A stretch of DNA of 64,000 bases. It comes from Symsagittifera roscoffensis (lineage: Eukaryota; Xenacoelomorpha; Acoela; Convolutidae). Below, in pieces: positions 12,791 to 26,900 of this stretch (position 1 is its first letter; each line of letters opens with the position of its first letter). The position numbers were made by a program, and so were the translations under genes. Below the pieces are notes generated by a model. That model saw nothing but the letters and a program-made list of their open reading frames with translations, did no database searches and was not told the DNA's origin. The DNA is taken from assembly GCF_963678635.1 (NCBI RefSeq), contig NC_087062.1:25132177-25196176 (forward strand), read 5' to 3'.

Positions 12791-14049
12791 CGCTGTGCGT
12801 CACATTTTTTCATACCATCTTAATACATGTAATTTCATCAATTGAACGCAAAAGTGTGCCAAATTTTTTCGTACCCTATCAGAAATATTTTTAAAAAATC
12901 AGTAAGAAACCCTATTTCCATTTTTCTCAACACATGATAAGAAACGACTATGCAACGATGAGAGTAGACTTTTAGAAATATTCAGAAAGATGTGAGTTCA
13001 TGTGGTCTACGGCTTGAAAAACTCTTTCTTCCAGTTCTTGTTTGTTTTTTGGTTGCGGGCCATCATAAACCCTTGAACTCAGCATGCTCTAAACGTTTTC
13101 TAAAATGCTGTGGTCCGGGCTTCTGCTGGGCCAAGGTAGAAGCTCAATTCCTGTCTCCTCAAAAAAGTCCAAACATTTCTTTTGAAACTTGAGTTTTGCC
13201 ATTGTCTCGTTGCAGATCGAAACCATCGGGGAGAATGTCTCTCATTAAAGCGATGGCAGTGTCTTTCATAAGCTTGATATAAGTGTCTGAATTTACTCGA
13301 CTAGATACCGTTTTGACAAAAATGAGACCGGTCGAAAAAATCATAACACATACCATTAAGGAATCAACCCAACATTGACATTTATTGAGGTAAACTTGAC
13401 AATTTTCCTCCATCCAGGAACAACAGTTATCGGGTTCGTCTTGGTTAATTTATTTTTCATCCGTAAAGACGACTTCATTCCAGTTTTTTTGGTTTAGTCA
13501 ACCTTTCAGTGCAGGGGCGTACTCCGTTTTTTTTCCTGTTTTTTGGTCAAAATTATTGTGAATTTTGCATTTTTATACCTTTACCTCATTCTTGATAAAT
13601 CCCGACGAACAGTTCTTCTGCTGATTTTGAGGGCTATCTCCCTCAGGTTTTTTGAGGCTGTCACCCTTTCTTTGCGTTTTTTCAGTAGAGCAATGTATCG
13701 TTTTATACACAACTTTTGAAGCCAACGGCCACATGCTTAGGTCCCATCTTTGCTTTTACTCTTGAATAGTCATTCTTGACCATACACTGCAGTGTTGATC
13801 TTGGTAACTTCAGTTCTTGGCTGATTCTTTCGCTAACTCGATATTCTCGCGTGATTGCATGTCAAACACTGACTGTCAATCAAGTTAGGACAGGTACCTG
13901 CTATATCAATCGTAAGCAGAATCATTTGAGCGCAGTTCGTGACATTTTTCAACAAAAACTAAGGGTTACAAAAAAAATTGGCCAACTTTTGTCTTTCAAC
14001 AATTGTTTACCACGTATTAAGATGATACGAAAAATTATGACGCGGAGTG
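12791..14049 (-). mobile_element. Decayed Tc1-type DNA transposon with TA duplication
   Basis: The two ends are inverted repeats of about 85 bp (12791-12875 and 13965-14049); both share ATACCATCTTAATAC-like sequence, read outward as CxCxxxGCGTCA. A TA dinucleotide flanks each end (12789-12790 and 14050-14051), as expected for this superfamily. The 1259-bp interior carries a broken transposase on the minus strand. Confidence 0.75.
13010..13990 (-). pseudogene. Tc1-type transposase relic (DD34E)
   Basis: Read on the minus strand, an N-terminal helix-turn-helix remnant (RVSERISQELKLPRSTLQ, about 13800-13860) is followed by FTDEK (first acidic residue, near 13455). Next come VNSDTYIKLM and QRDNGK (second Asp, near 13215), and then LLPWPSRSPD with ILENV. 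The Glu in ILENV lies 34 residues after the second Asp once one frameshift is allowed, the Tc1 DD34E spacing. The Trp expected after ENV is a TAG stop, and there are other stops and frameshifts, so it is dead. Confidence 0.75.
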
Positions 14050-14051
14050 TA

Positions 14052-14928
14052 AAAAAAAGTTGGTATTAAAATAGGTAATTCTGGCTTCCATAGGTTAAAT
14101 TCTAGTTCGCATCCTAATTTAGACCATACTGGATTAAATAAATAGTCCAAATAAATAAACGGTGGTTAAATTGTTTTAAGCTTTTTCAATATGATTATCA
14201 AAAAATTGTAGACGAGTCAGTTTTCATTCATTTTGCATTTTGGCTTCTTCTCAACTGGTATGGAAAACAAAAAGCCATAGATGATCATGTGAGTTCAAGC
14301 ACGTAAATTAGAGATAGTGGATCTTTAACAAACCGCGCTCCCCTATAGTACCTTGTCAAATCAACCCCCCCCCCCCCCACCCTATTAAGAAAGAGTTGAA
14401 CTCTTGAGCATATACGAATTTGTCTTGTAACAAATTTCAGCCTTTTTGCAAAAAAGGGAGATAACAAAATGCAGATCCGATACAGTTCTTACAGAGAAAA
14501 CTCATAGTTACCGCGATTACTGACTTTTTAGTACGTAAACTAATGAATTAAAATAAATCTTTAAACAGTTACATCATGAAAACTCATAAGAGAAGAATCA
14601 AGTCTTTGGTATATTGGTTTAAACTACGATTGAATGGTTTTCTTTATAATGGTTTTCGTTAATTGAATGGTATTTATTCAACGTAACAATTTTCTTTATT
14701 GATATTGGTTTTATAATGGTTTTCTTTTATTGAATGGTATTTATTCAACAACACACGTGGTTGGAAAAAAAAGATAGACGACCATCTACTCATTTATTTG
14801 TTACAGCAGAATTTTGCTTATAGTTTTTATACACAAACAGTAAATACAGTAAATACAATTTTTGCTTACAGTAAATACACAAGAAGACGCTTTTTTTCAA
14901 ACCAAAAAAATGGTCCAAGCAAACTAAA
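14052..14928. other. Upstream region of the four-span membrane protein gene
   Basis: No gene. Contains a run of 15 C within 14364-14380 and two variants of 'TTGAATGGTATTTATTCAACG' at about 14660-14755. The promoter of the following gene presumably lies here, but no core element could be identified with confidence. Confidence 0.4.
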
Positions 14929-17900
14929 ATGCTGCTGACCAGAAAACTTGTGGCAATAATTGGCCTCGCGTTTCTTGCTGGCAGCTTTGCTTTATCAATT
15001 TCGGCCCATTTGAAGGTTTGGGAAGACTGCTACGGTGATTGCGAGGATGGTGTAGAATCTTCTTCTCAAACAGGTAGGTTAAAAACAATTCGTAGGCTAT
15101 TTTTGTGCGGTTAATCAGCTGAATTGTAATGGCTTTCATTGTGGAACCTGATCTAAACTACATTTTATTATTGGATAAATTAGATATTTTACCACTGTAA
15201 AATATTTAATATTAACCAGTCATAATCCATCCAGCTAACAACCCACTTATTTGTAATTGCTGAAATTACTTGTAATTTCAGCACCAGAGAGATTTGAATT
15301 TAACTTAGAAATTAGTTGCCTCTTCAAGAGAACTTCAGCAGTTGCAATAAGCCAGTATACTCTAGATCTATCGAGCCTAGCAGAGACTAGTTAAACACCC
15401 TAAGACTAGTAGATATAAGAGTAAGATTAGGATCGGTATTAGACTAAGAAGTTGCACGAATCTATCCGGCCGAAAATAAGATAGCGTGACGAGCAGACGG
15501 TGTAACCTATCCGAACTTACTCTATGAGTTACCAACCCCACAACTTAACTCAATTGAGTTTTCTTAGTTTTTTTACGCCAGAGGAATATCGTTTGCCAAA
15601 ATTTAATTGTGTTTAAAATAGTCAAATTAGAAACCAATAACTATTTTGAAAGTGATCAAAGTATCTAAGCCAGCAACACGAATTTTGTTCGTTTCAAGAA
15701 TTTCGATTTCAACTCTTGCCTAATAGTTCGATCGATAATCACTATGTGATTGTTCACTTTTCCGGCTGCCATAAATGTATATGATAGCTGGTTCGTTCTT
15801 AAGCTGATTTTGTACATACTAATTATCACCATTGACATCATGAGTCGAGCAAGAAAAAAGGACCCCAAAGAGTGCTACCTTTCAATTAAGATGATATTCC
15901 ACTAGGTCTTTTGTCGTTCAAGGAGAATGCTTTGCAAGGCTTTGCAAGATATTTTAAGAACCGTGAAAGGTTCTTTCGAAAGATCTAAAAGTTTTGTTTA
16001 TAGGTTTTTCAATATATTTTTGGGATACCGCAGTCCCATGTGGATCAGAAAATAGCCACAATGTAGTACAATTAAATCCCGATGAAGATAAATACTACCT
16101 CCTTACACCATACCCTACATTAATGCAATCACTCAAAAAGTTTTCACCCGAAAGCATCAGAGCCATTGCTCGTAACCCAAATATTGATTTACAATCAATT
16201 GGAATATATTCTAAATCAGACATCCAGCATTACATTAGAACACAACAATTTCAAGAATTATTAACCGAAATGGACACAAAACAAAGACAATCAATTGACC
16301 AGAATTTAAGAAAACTTGCCGAAACCGCAGGATTCGCAGACATTTATACACAAGATTATAGCGGATATTTTAAAGATATTAAAGACTACATATATTTAAA
16401 CGGTGAAAAATACAGACCACAAGATATTTCACCTATAACTAGTTTCAGTTTGTCACCTTAAAGAACGAAATTCTAGCTTTTTTAGGATGGCCCTATTACA
16501 TCTTAGAAAAATTAATTATCTTATACGCCATGTTTTATTTTATACGATTTCTTTTCTCACTCTTAAAAGGAATCTATAAAACATACGCTATACACACACA
16601 AATAAACAGACAAGCAAGTGTAGCACGTATTCTATTTGCAGGATTTTTTGGTATTTTTTCATCATCAATAAACAAAATACTTTTAGATGCACAAATAAAA
16701 GAATATAACACAAAAATATCCACAAGACAAAACACAGACGACGAAGAACACAATAATATAGAAATAACACCTACCGCACCACATTTGCCACCCCTACCAC
16801 AAAATCATCCATCATTAGTTCCCCGTAATTTCCGAAACCAGCAATCACAAATAATCCAAATTCTAGACCAAATACAACACAAAGTCCCATCCAACATATA
16901 ATGACACATCATTCACAAAATGATAATACATACGAACAAATTATAGAACAACCCCACACCGCCACTTTTCAGTCTCAACATAATAATTTTTTTAGCCCAC
17001 GATGAGCCGACAACTTAGTCCCTCCATCGCTCAAATTCCGATCCAGCGAACCTCCAAACTCAAATCCCAATAATCCCACTTTTTGCTTTCCCACCACCCG
17101 TTTTTCCGATTATTAATATATCATCCAGCACGAATTCTGATACTAACTCAGATATTTCAGTTTTACATTCTATCTCACAATTTAATAACTCTAATGTAGA
17201 AATCCCCGACGAATTTGCAGACTCCGAACCATCTCCCTCTACCTATACCCAGACCAACTCCTCAGTTTTTTCAAAACCCCCTTTTCAACCAATCCCATCA
17301 AATCATCCACTCCCATCCGTTTCCACTCCTTCTTATGCTTCCCAAGTGACCCCAACCTATTCTCCACTTCATTCCGACAGATCATATAATAATTCCCCAG
17401 GTACCCCCCAAATTTCCCAGGAGCTCGATAATTTTATTACTTTACAACAACAATTAATACACCCCAACACCCTCACAATACATCAACTATCATCCACAAT
17501 AACATCCTCAAACCCACCTACCCCCACACCCTCCTCAGCTTACACTCCATCATTAGCACAATCATCCACATTCACCGAAACATCTACCAGCACTCACCGA
17601 GCTTATCGCACTTTTAAACAAAAATTTCCAAATCACCCATTCCCAACCAAACCCGGAACAGCCCGCAAATATATTAATCACCCGCAACACACCAACACGA
17701 AAAATTTTCTTGAAATCACCTTAGCCTCATTTCCGCAATATACATTAAATACACCTAATAATACTAACGACACACGCAATTTTGTAGATGAACACGTTTT
17801 AATGCCAAAACTTCTTTGGACAGCTTATTATACTTTTACTAACCCCTTTGCCTACCATTAGCTAATACTCATGACAGCATCGAAAAGAACAAAAACATGT

Positions 17901-20900
17901 TATATAGACTCACCACAACACTAACACCTCGACAATTTACTTACTTTGGATTTGGATATAAAAAATTACTAAAAACATTCACTGCACCACGAGCTAACGA
18001 ATTTGCAATAGAATACTACGATCATAATATCATCCGCCCTAATCAAGATCAATTTTTAGATGAAGACCGCTTCGCAAACCCGCAACTAGCACAAAAATTT
18101 TTCATCAAAATATCATACGTATTCACACTTAATATTTTTAATAGAAAGCATGACCATATTTTTTCAGAATCACTAGCTGATATTCAAGCATACGAGAGCT
18201 TCTAAAATCAATTTCAGTTATTTTCAATAACCTTTCACTTTCTTTCACCACAGGAACGCGATTTGCACTGCTCCCACAATAAAATGTTACGCACTAAACA
18301 AACGCACACATATACAAACTATCGTTTTATACAAAATCACTTTGATTTACACACCCCATCAAGACAACCTCACCATCGTTTTCAGTTTCTTAACTCAAAA
18401 TACATGTCACCATTCTTTCTTAATTTTAGATATTGCATTTAAGATACTAACCTCCACGGCATCCTCCGCAACCATGACCCAGTTACTCAAATGTATATAT
18501 TCTGTCCCATCACAAAGACCTTCAATGCCGAAAAATCCAGACCCTTCCTTATCCTGCATGAATTTATCCAGCCTACTGAAATAACGATATTACAGTTCAT
18601 TCACAATACTAAATATAATCATAAAATATATAACCTCATTCAAAACACACCTTACGAGTTTGCAGTAGGCACCGAAGAACTAAACACCATTAAAGCACTT
18701 CAATTGCTTTGGCCACTGCTACAAACTAAAAACATCATACGCATACTAGCCAAATTACTAACAACATCAGATATGATTCACGACATCTTCCCCCACGGCT
18801 TTTTCCCAGAAGATTAAGGTAAGTATAATTTGAAATACTTTTAACTAATAAATTTAAATTAGTACTAACCATTGTCTATCAATGTTTGATTTATACTTTT
18901 AGTCTTCACACCACGATCATCTATAAAACAGAAAATAAAAATAAAAATACAAACTTGTTAAATTATCTTAAAACTCATTAATTTCTTGCACTAAATAATG
19001 TAGTAAAATTCCTACCGAATGTAACAATTTTTTTTATAAATTATTTCCCCATGAAGCAGTAAACTTAGTTACGATGAAAATTTAAAATTTAAAAAGTTTC
19101 CCCAAAAAACGCAGTAAAATTCAAATTCTATGCAATAAATTGATAAAATGAGAAAGCAGTACTAACCTTTTCAATATTTTCATTCATTCGCACAAGAATT
19201 CTACCCAAACTCGCATAGCTCGCCCACAAAGAATTGTTTAAATAATGATTTTAAGTTTCAAGCTTTCACTATCAACAACTCTAACACACGATAACAAGTT
19301 TCAAACTTTCCTTTAACCCGGTTGGAAAGGAATTATACATTAAACCAAACTAACCAACGCAGCTTACTAAACACCACAAATCATAAAATAACAGCATGAC
19401 TAAGAAAAGAAAACCAACGGTACCCAAACCGAATTAACCCAGTTTAAAACTGGATAATTTATTCTTTTGAAGACTATTATAAAGTCTAAGAAAGAAATAA
19501 TAAAACACGAAAAAGTCGCAAGACAAACCCATACCAAAAACAATTTGATTTTTGAAAAAAGGACACAAACAAAGTAACACAAGAAAGGCCAACATAAACC
19601 CAACATAAAACGTTATCACATAACAGGACCTCTCAAAAAACAGCATGAAATCATACTCCCACTCCTGGCCTAACCCACCAGAGAGGACGTCCTGAGCATG
19701 CTCTATAGCCGGCCTAACCCACCGTGCTACATCCACGCTTTGTGACCACACTTCTATTTTTAATAAGAGTTACTCAAGGGTGAGTAACTCTTCAAAATAA
19801 CCGAACTAAAAACAAAACCTTTTGTGAAAACGACTTACTAAATTCATGATTAAAAAACCGAATTAACATAATTTTATAAAATGTAAATCATACTTTGCAG
19901 TATATAGATAATACACAACAACAAAGACGAACATCCAAAGAATAGATGATCCCTTTACACTCGAACAAAAGATTGGCTAAACACAACCGACATGCCGTCC
20001 ACAATCACGACTCAAAGGATTTAGAGTACGACTTGACTTCGCAGAAAAGGACTTCATTGAACTAGACCAATGACCACCTCGATGTTCAAGTATACGTACA
20101 GATCCGAGTTACAAGGCATCCCTTCCACACACGATCTTCACGCCATTCCCAGACGAGGCTGCACGCAAAACAGTTCGCTACTAATACAGAAAAACCTGAC
20201 ATAGCAAACCATTTTGAAATCAGATTGATTTCACTGGGGATCACAGTCGTTGTCGAATGACAAAGTAACAAATTCCTGTCCCTAATTCCAGCGTCCTGGA
20301 ACGTTCTTCTTCAAGAGGAACCGGATAAGAAAATGATGTTCGCCAAATACCAACGTTCATCATCCATCTTTCAAATTGCAGAGAAGAAAGATAGTTCTAA
20401 GAAACTCTGTAAACCCCGGATGGGTGGAACTTAATCTAAACTACATTTTATTATTGGATAAATTAGATATTTTACCACTGTAAAATATTTAATATTAACC
20501 AATCATAATCCATCCAACTAACAACCCACTTATTTGTAAGTGCTGAAATTACTTGTAATTTCAGCACCAGAGAGATTTGAATGTAACTTAGAAATTAGTT
20601 GCCTCTCCAAGAAAACTTCAGCAGTTGCAATAAGCCAGTATACTCTAGATCTATTGAGCCTAGCAGAGACTAGTTAAACACCCTGAGACTAGTAGATATA
20701 AGAGTAAGATTAGGATCGGTATTAGACTAAGAAGTTGCACGAATCTATCCGGCCGAAAATAAAATAGCGTGCCGAGCAGACGGTGTACCCTATCCGAAAT
20801 TACTCTATGAGTTAACCACTTCGGTCCTAACTCAATTGTGTGACTTCCAGAAATTGATCTGAAAAGATAAACAAAACCAGATAATATCATATTCAGGATA

Positions 20901-23900
20901 AATGCAGATTAAGAAATGATTTATTTTTTCACAAACACTTTTTTCACCACCCTGGGGGGAGGGGAGAGTGGGAGAGGGAAGAAGAGGGCTTTAAAAGCTA
21001 GGCTACAAAAGCTAGGCTTCAAAACTAGGCTTCAAAACTAGGCTACTCAGCTTCTCCAGAGAAATTTTGAGTGATATTTGTTTATAGAAAACGGAGAGAT
21101 TTGATTTTTCGAGCTGCAAAGCAATCATCAAGTTGCCCTCATTTTTTGAGCCGTACTCAAAAATGTTAAGCGTTATGCCATTGATAATGTATTCACTCGC
21201 TTTTTAAAAACTTTATGATAAAAAACTATTAGTTTTCAAGTAATCAACAAATTGAATTTGTCAAGCGATCTGGATTCTAAAAAAACCACCGGCTCAACAG
21301 ATAATCCAGTTTATAATTTTTTTATACTTGTTTTTTTTTCAGCGCACATATCAGTCGCGACTAAGCCATGCAAATTTCTACAAGCAAAAACAAAAACATT
21401 TTTTAAACGATCCTTGTTGTTGTGAAAACTAAAATGGCAAAAAATAAAACCTTGAGTGGAAGGATAATCTGGCAAAAACTTGAAACTAATACAATTCTAA
21501 GCTGAAATTGCTAAATCTAACCTTGTTTGCGAACCCCCAAAAGTAGCTGTTGTAAGTCTTTTTTTGATTTGATGTCATTTTTTCTTTACTTTTTTTGGTG
21601 AAATTTAATTGTTTAAATAACTTTCAGAGTCTCCCGATCTAATCTGGTACGCAAGATCTTCCATATTGCTCGACCATTTCTTTTGCTTTACTCTGGGCGT
21701 ACTTCTGGGTTTCATGCTGTATTTGGAACCAGATGATCCCGAACAAAGAGGTGTTGACTCTGGAGCACGATATTGTTCGATGATCCATTGTGAGTAAATG
21801 TGGATTTCTTCAACTTCCCCCTTTTACCGGAGAGGAAAATTCGTCATCACTTGCTCTAAAATTCACATATACTTAACCGTTGAATAATTTTTTTATGGGG
21901 GGACAATTCAAAACAGGCTATCTTTAAAAAGAGAATAGCATAAAAGACCGTAAATGTTTTACTACAGCCTTCTGAAGGCGCGTTGGGGTGTTTTAACTGT
22001 TTCAGCCTAATTTGCAAAAATTTAAACGGATCAGAAACGATAATGCTCGAATCTAATTGATTGAAAAGTATGTGCTGCTGAAATGCAATTTGATCAATTT
22101 TTTCCATTAATTATATGCTGCACTTTTTTGGTTGATATGATTGCTGTGGGTACTGAAGTTTTGCGTATGAAGTTACGGCGACAGTTTTGTGAGGGAAAAT
22201 ATTTTGGATTCCACGAACAAATTGTCAGAACACTGTATTGCTAACAATCGCTCCAAAAATAGACGAGTTTGGGAAATCCAATACAAAGTTGCAGAATTTG
22301 GAACGGTTTGTAGAAATACACTGTCGCCGAATCCGCAACTGTAAGTGGAATCCGCGAACTGTAAGCGGACTCCGCCTTTTGCTTGCACACTCCAATATTA
22401 AAAATAAACATATAACATTTTGAATTTCATTTTTTGTGGGTCATCAGTGAAAAACAGCAAAATGAATACCAAAAATAAAATAAATCTCTAACCTCAAATA
22501 CAGAAACAAAAAAATTGAGTAAAATAAGCAAAATCAATTTCAAATTCACTTCTGTTCGGTCTAGATTGCAATAGTTTCAAATTAACTTTATTCAAGATTC
22601 CTTTTTTATTCCAAACTTTAATCCAAAACTCAATTCAAAGTGGTGGATAGCAGATCAAAAATTGGGTTCGAAAAAACATGGAAAGATAATTTGATATGCT
22701 AATGATGCAACATTATTATGTCGAACTTTAGAGAAAAACAGAATAATTAGGTCAAACTTTAGAGCTATAATCTTATACATACTGCCAAGTCAAAACAAAA
22801 CTCGCTATTCGCAAATAACGATTTGCACATACAATATTATGATGGATTTCCCGAAAAACTCTCACTAAGACAGCGTAGTGGGATATTTATCCTAAACACT
22901 AAGAAGCTTACAATCAAACTTTTAAATAAACAAGGAAATAAAATTTGTTGATGTATACCACGATAATGGTTAAGTAGCTGCTTTCTGTTTTCAGATTTGC
23001 AATATACTAATCCAAGCTCTAGTTTTTAATTGTTCTTATGCAAGAACTGGTTTAGTTCAGAGTAATAAACAAAACTTTGGAATGCGCTCACAATTTGTGA
23101 AATCCGCTCATATTTCCGCTCACATCCACAGACTCTGTTCAAAACTCATTGCGGGTTCTACCTACATTTTCAGAAATCACTTTCTTTTTGCGGTCTCCAC
23201 TTATTATTGCGGATTCCAGTTTCTTCACTTATTGCGCTATCTGCAAAAAGAAACAATTGTGCCAAAAAATTGTCGTTTAGATAATTAAACGCGAAAGCTT
23301 CGAAAGTGGAATCCACTTGCTATTTGAAACATGTTTGAATAATTGCCTTTGGATTTCACTGTCTTACAGAAACCAAATTGTGTGTTTATTTAATATCTAA
23401 TGTACAAGTTGGCCTCGCAATAATCCAGCCTTGATCGAGAGTGTCGAAACATAGGTCGAGCACGGTCCAAACATACCTAATTTTGGTTAAGAAAGTCGCA
23501 CAGAGGTCAAGATTTGTCAAAACATAGGCCAAGCACAAACTATTTTTTCAATTTATTGGAAAATTTATAATGTTGAAACTGGAAACTGGACAAAAAAGAG
23601 CCAGCTCAGAAAAAACGTTAGTCCGAAAGTTGCAACTAGTAACAATTCTTTGAGATGAAATGCTTACAAAGAAAGACAAATTTTCAGAGGTAACATTTTT
23701 GTTTTTGAGATCTAAAGGTTCCTGCGGCAAGGAAAAAATTCCACCAAAAGTTTTCAGAAGTTCAATTTTCAGATCAACAGGTTGCGTCCAGATTTGTAAA
23801 GAAAACAAATGCAAAATAAATTAATAAGTTTGGTAAAATTAAATTTTGAAGAAGAAACATCGCATGTTACTGATTCTTATTGCTTTTTTTTCAGTAGAAG

Positions 23901-26900
23901 CATCTTATTGAAAAATCAATTGATAATCTTTTTTCAGTTTTTTCATGTTGTTTGACTAATAAGAAAAAAGTCATAGTCAAAATTTAGGTCAAACATCTTT
24001 GAAACTTAAGTCGATCACAGCCGAAACATACCCGATTTCAGGCGATAAACTCAAAACGTAGGTCGAATACAGTCGAAACTTAATTTGAGTACAGTCAAAA
24101 CATACCCGATTTCGGCCGAGAAACATAAGTCGAGCACGAGTCAATAATGAGTCGATAGAGTCCAACAGGGCCAAACCATAGGTCGAAAAAGGTCGAATAA
24201 TTTGTCGCATTGCTTCTTAGCGGCAAATTATGCCGACTCAAAATCATTAAAAACTGGTTTGAGACCTGCCATGTGGTTATTATTACGCTATTAGACGTTA
24301 AATTTATATATATTTTTTCATTTTTCCAAAAAAAATGTTATAACTTGAAGTGATTTGAGACAGATTAACACTCTTTTCTTTGTTTTATGTTCACTGTCGA
24401 TTAAAAATGCGTCGACCAGCTTTTGTATGCTTGCTCCAAGTCAATTGAAACCATTTTTTGTGAGATTGAAAAAGCGGTGTACCGACTAGCAGAAGTGTCT
24501 CAAAAACGATAATACAAAAAACGAGCTAGATTTGAAGAATTTTTTTAAAATAGAAAAACAATTTTCTTTAACATTATGCTTTTCCATTTTTTGTTATTGT
24601 TAACAAGGTTAAATTAATCAATTGTATCACTTTATTATTGATTTTTATGTTCTTTAGGTTCAAAAAAAGCACGATTATTTGAAGAAATATTTGAGAAAAT
24701 TATTAAAAAAGAGCAAATCGTTTGATTTCTTGATAGTAGAACACGAAGTATTCTGTAGTTTCAGCAGAGATCGTAAAATCTAGAATAGTTTTCCAAAAAA
24801 TCTACCATTACGAGGCCAAACAGTGCTTTTTGGGAAACGTAAGCAGATTCTGCGACAAAGACGCTCTTTTTGTTCTTCTTTTGTTCTTTCGATTTCTTTG
24901 ATCGTTCCGACAACGATTTTAACATGATTAAAGACTTGTCTCTGGAATCCAGGGACGTACAGACATACACAAAATTGTTTGCCGCGTAATGACACTTTTT
25001 TCAAAATTTGCTGAAAAAATTGATCTTACTGGAATCGAACCGAGAATTTTATTGCCATAAAAAGTTACCATGATAACAAACTTTATCAGGTTTACAGCAT
25101 CAACGCTCAAACAATCAAGATTCCTCAGTTTGGAATAACTTTTCCCAGAGATGGTTGTGAATGTAATAATGAATGTTGGAAAAAGGTGCGTTTTTGGTAT
25201 ATTTTCACAGCTACTAACACCAAAAGATTTCAAAAAATGATAGTACGCAAAGAAATATTGATTTTGAATGATAGATTTCTACATAAACTCAAAAAATATA
25301 TATAGTTTTGATTTTCGAAAATGATTTTAAAATGGAAGTGCAAAAATTTTTCTCAATCAAGCACCAGTTTTGAGTTTAAAAAACTCAAAAAACTTTGATA
25401 AAAGATTTTTACGGCCACGCTGCGGCAATTTACTTTGCTATTAATAATCACCTTGAAACTAAGGAAAGGGCAGAGCTGTCATCTTTAAAGGCAATGTTTG
25501 TTCAAAATTTCGAAATTGGCTCAAGAACTCAATGATTGAATACGCTTACGTACAAATTTGCATCCGAGTTATCGTCGTTAAGCAAAAATCTAACACAATC
25601 AAATCGCACAACAGCTTGAATACTTTCCCAACTATCATCGACAACTAAAGTATTTTATGAAAAACGTTTCAAAAAACAAAATTATTATAACAAATTTAAA
25701 TTAAATTATTAAAATGAAAAAATCATATTGGTTAACTTTTATTAAATCCCTTTAATTTAAGTGGATACAATTTTGAAATCAAAATCAGTTAAATCCAAAT
25801 GCTTTTCATCAAATCCTTTTTGAACTAAATTTGAATTTAAAAAATAAAGAATATGCTTTGATGCTTTGTTAATTGACCTCAAATAAAAGATGAGTCCTTC
25901 TTGCTCTCGTGCGATCAGTATTGTTACGAAACAGCTGCTGTCATATCAGAGTAATCCACAAATCGCAAAACGAGGAAACATTTGAATAGATTTTAAATTT
26001 TCATTATGTGCTGCGTTGAGACCTTCTTGCTCTTATGCGATCAGTATTGTTACAAAACGACTGCTGTCATATCAGAGTGTCCCACAAATTGCAAAACGAG
26101 GTATCATTTCGAACAGATTGTAGATTTTCTTTTTGCGTTGCGTTTACGCGTTCGTGTTCCCACGCGATCAGTGTTGTTTAAAAAAATAGTGCAATCTCAT
26201 GTTATATAGTCCGAAAAGAAAAATACCATTTTGAATAAAATGTAGATTTTCATTATGCGCTGCGTTTAGGCGTTCTTGCTCTGATGCGATCAGTATTGTT
26301 TTAAAAAAACTGCAATCTCAAGTTATATTGTCCGATAAGTTGCAAAAAGAGAAATACCATTTTGAATAAAATGTAGATTTTCATTATGCGCTGCGTTCAG
26401 ACCTTCTTGCTCTCATGCGATCAGTATTGTTACAAAACGACTGCTGTCATATCAGAGTGTCACACAAATTGCAAAACAAGGTATCATTTCGAACAGATTA
26501 TTGTAGATTTTCTTTTTGCGCTGCGTTTACGCGTTCTTGCTCCCCATGCGATCATTTTTGTTTAAAAAAATAGTGCAATCTCATGTTATATAGTCCGAAA
26601 AGAGAAATACCATTTTGAATAAAATGTAGATTTTCATTATGCGCTGCGTTTAGGCGTTCTTGCTCTGATGCGATCAGTATTGTTTAAAAAAGACTGCAGT
26701 CTCATGTTATATAGTCCGATAAATTGCAAAAAGAGAAAAACCATTTTGAATAGATTCTAGATTTTCATTATGCGCTGCGTTTAGGCGTTCTTCCTCTGAT
26801 GCGATCAGTATTGTTTAAAAAAGACTGCAGTCTCATGTTATATAGTCCGATAAATTGTAAAAAAATAAATACCATTTTCAATAAATTGTAGATTTTCATT

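Larger units (their letters stand above)
15142..20833 (+). mobile_element. Gypsy-like LTR element, copy A, internally deleted
   Basis: Bounded by LTRs 15142-15552 and 20425-20833 and a 4-bp duplication. The interior (4.9 kb) lacks pol and the N-terminal part of env. It keeps a short leader (15553-about 16010, with a 21-codon frame from 15840), the C-terminal part of env, ORF3, the post-ORF3 intron and the long 3' non-coding region. Everything from about 16012 onward is collinear with copy B (52054-64000, minus strand). It sits in intron 1 of the host gene in the sense direction. It is non-autonomous; whether the deletion happened before or after insertion is unclear. Confidence 0.8.

Noticed and set aside
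14364-14380. C run as a regulatory site
   Set aside because: Simple homopolymer; no further evidence.
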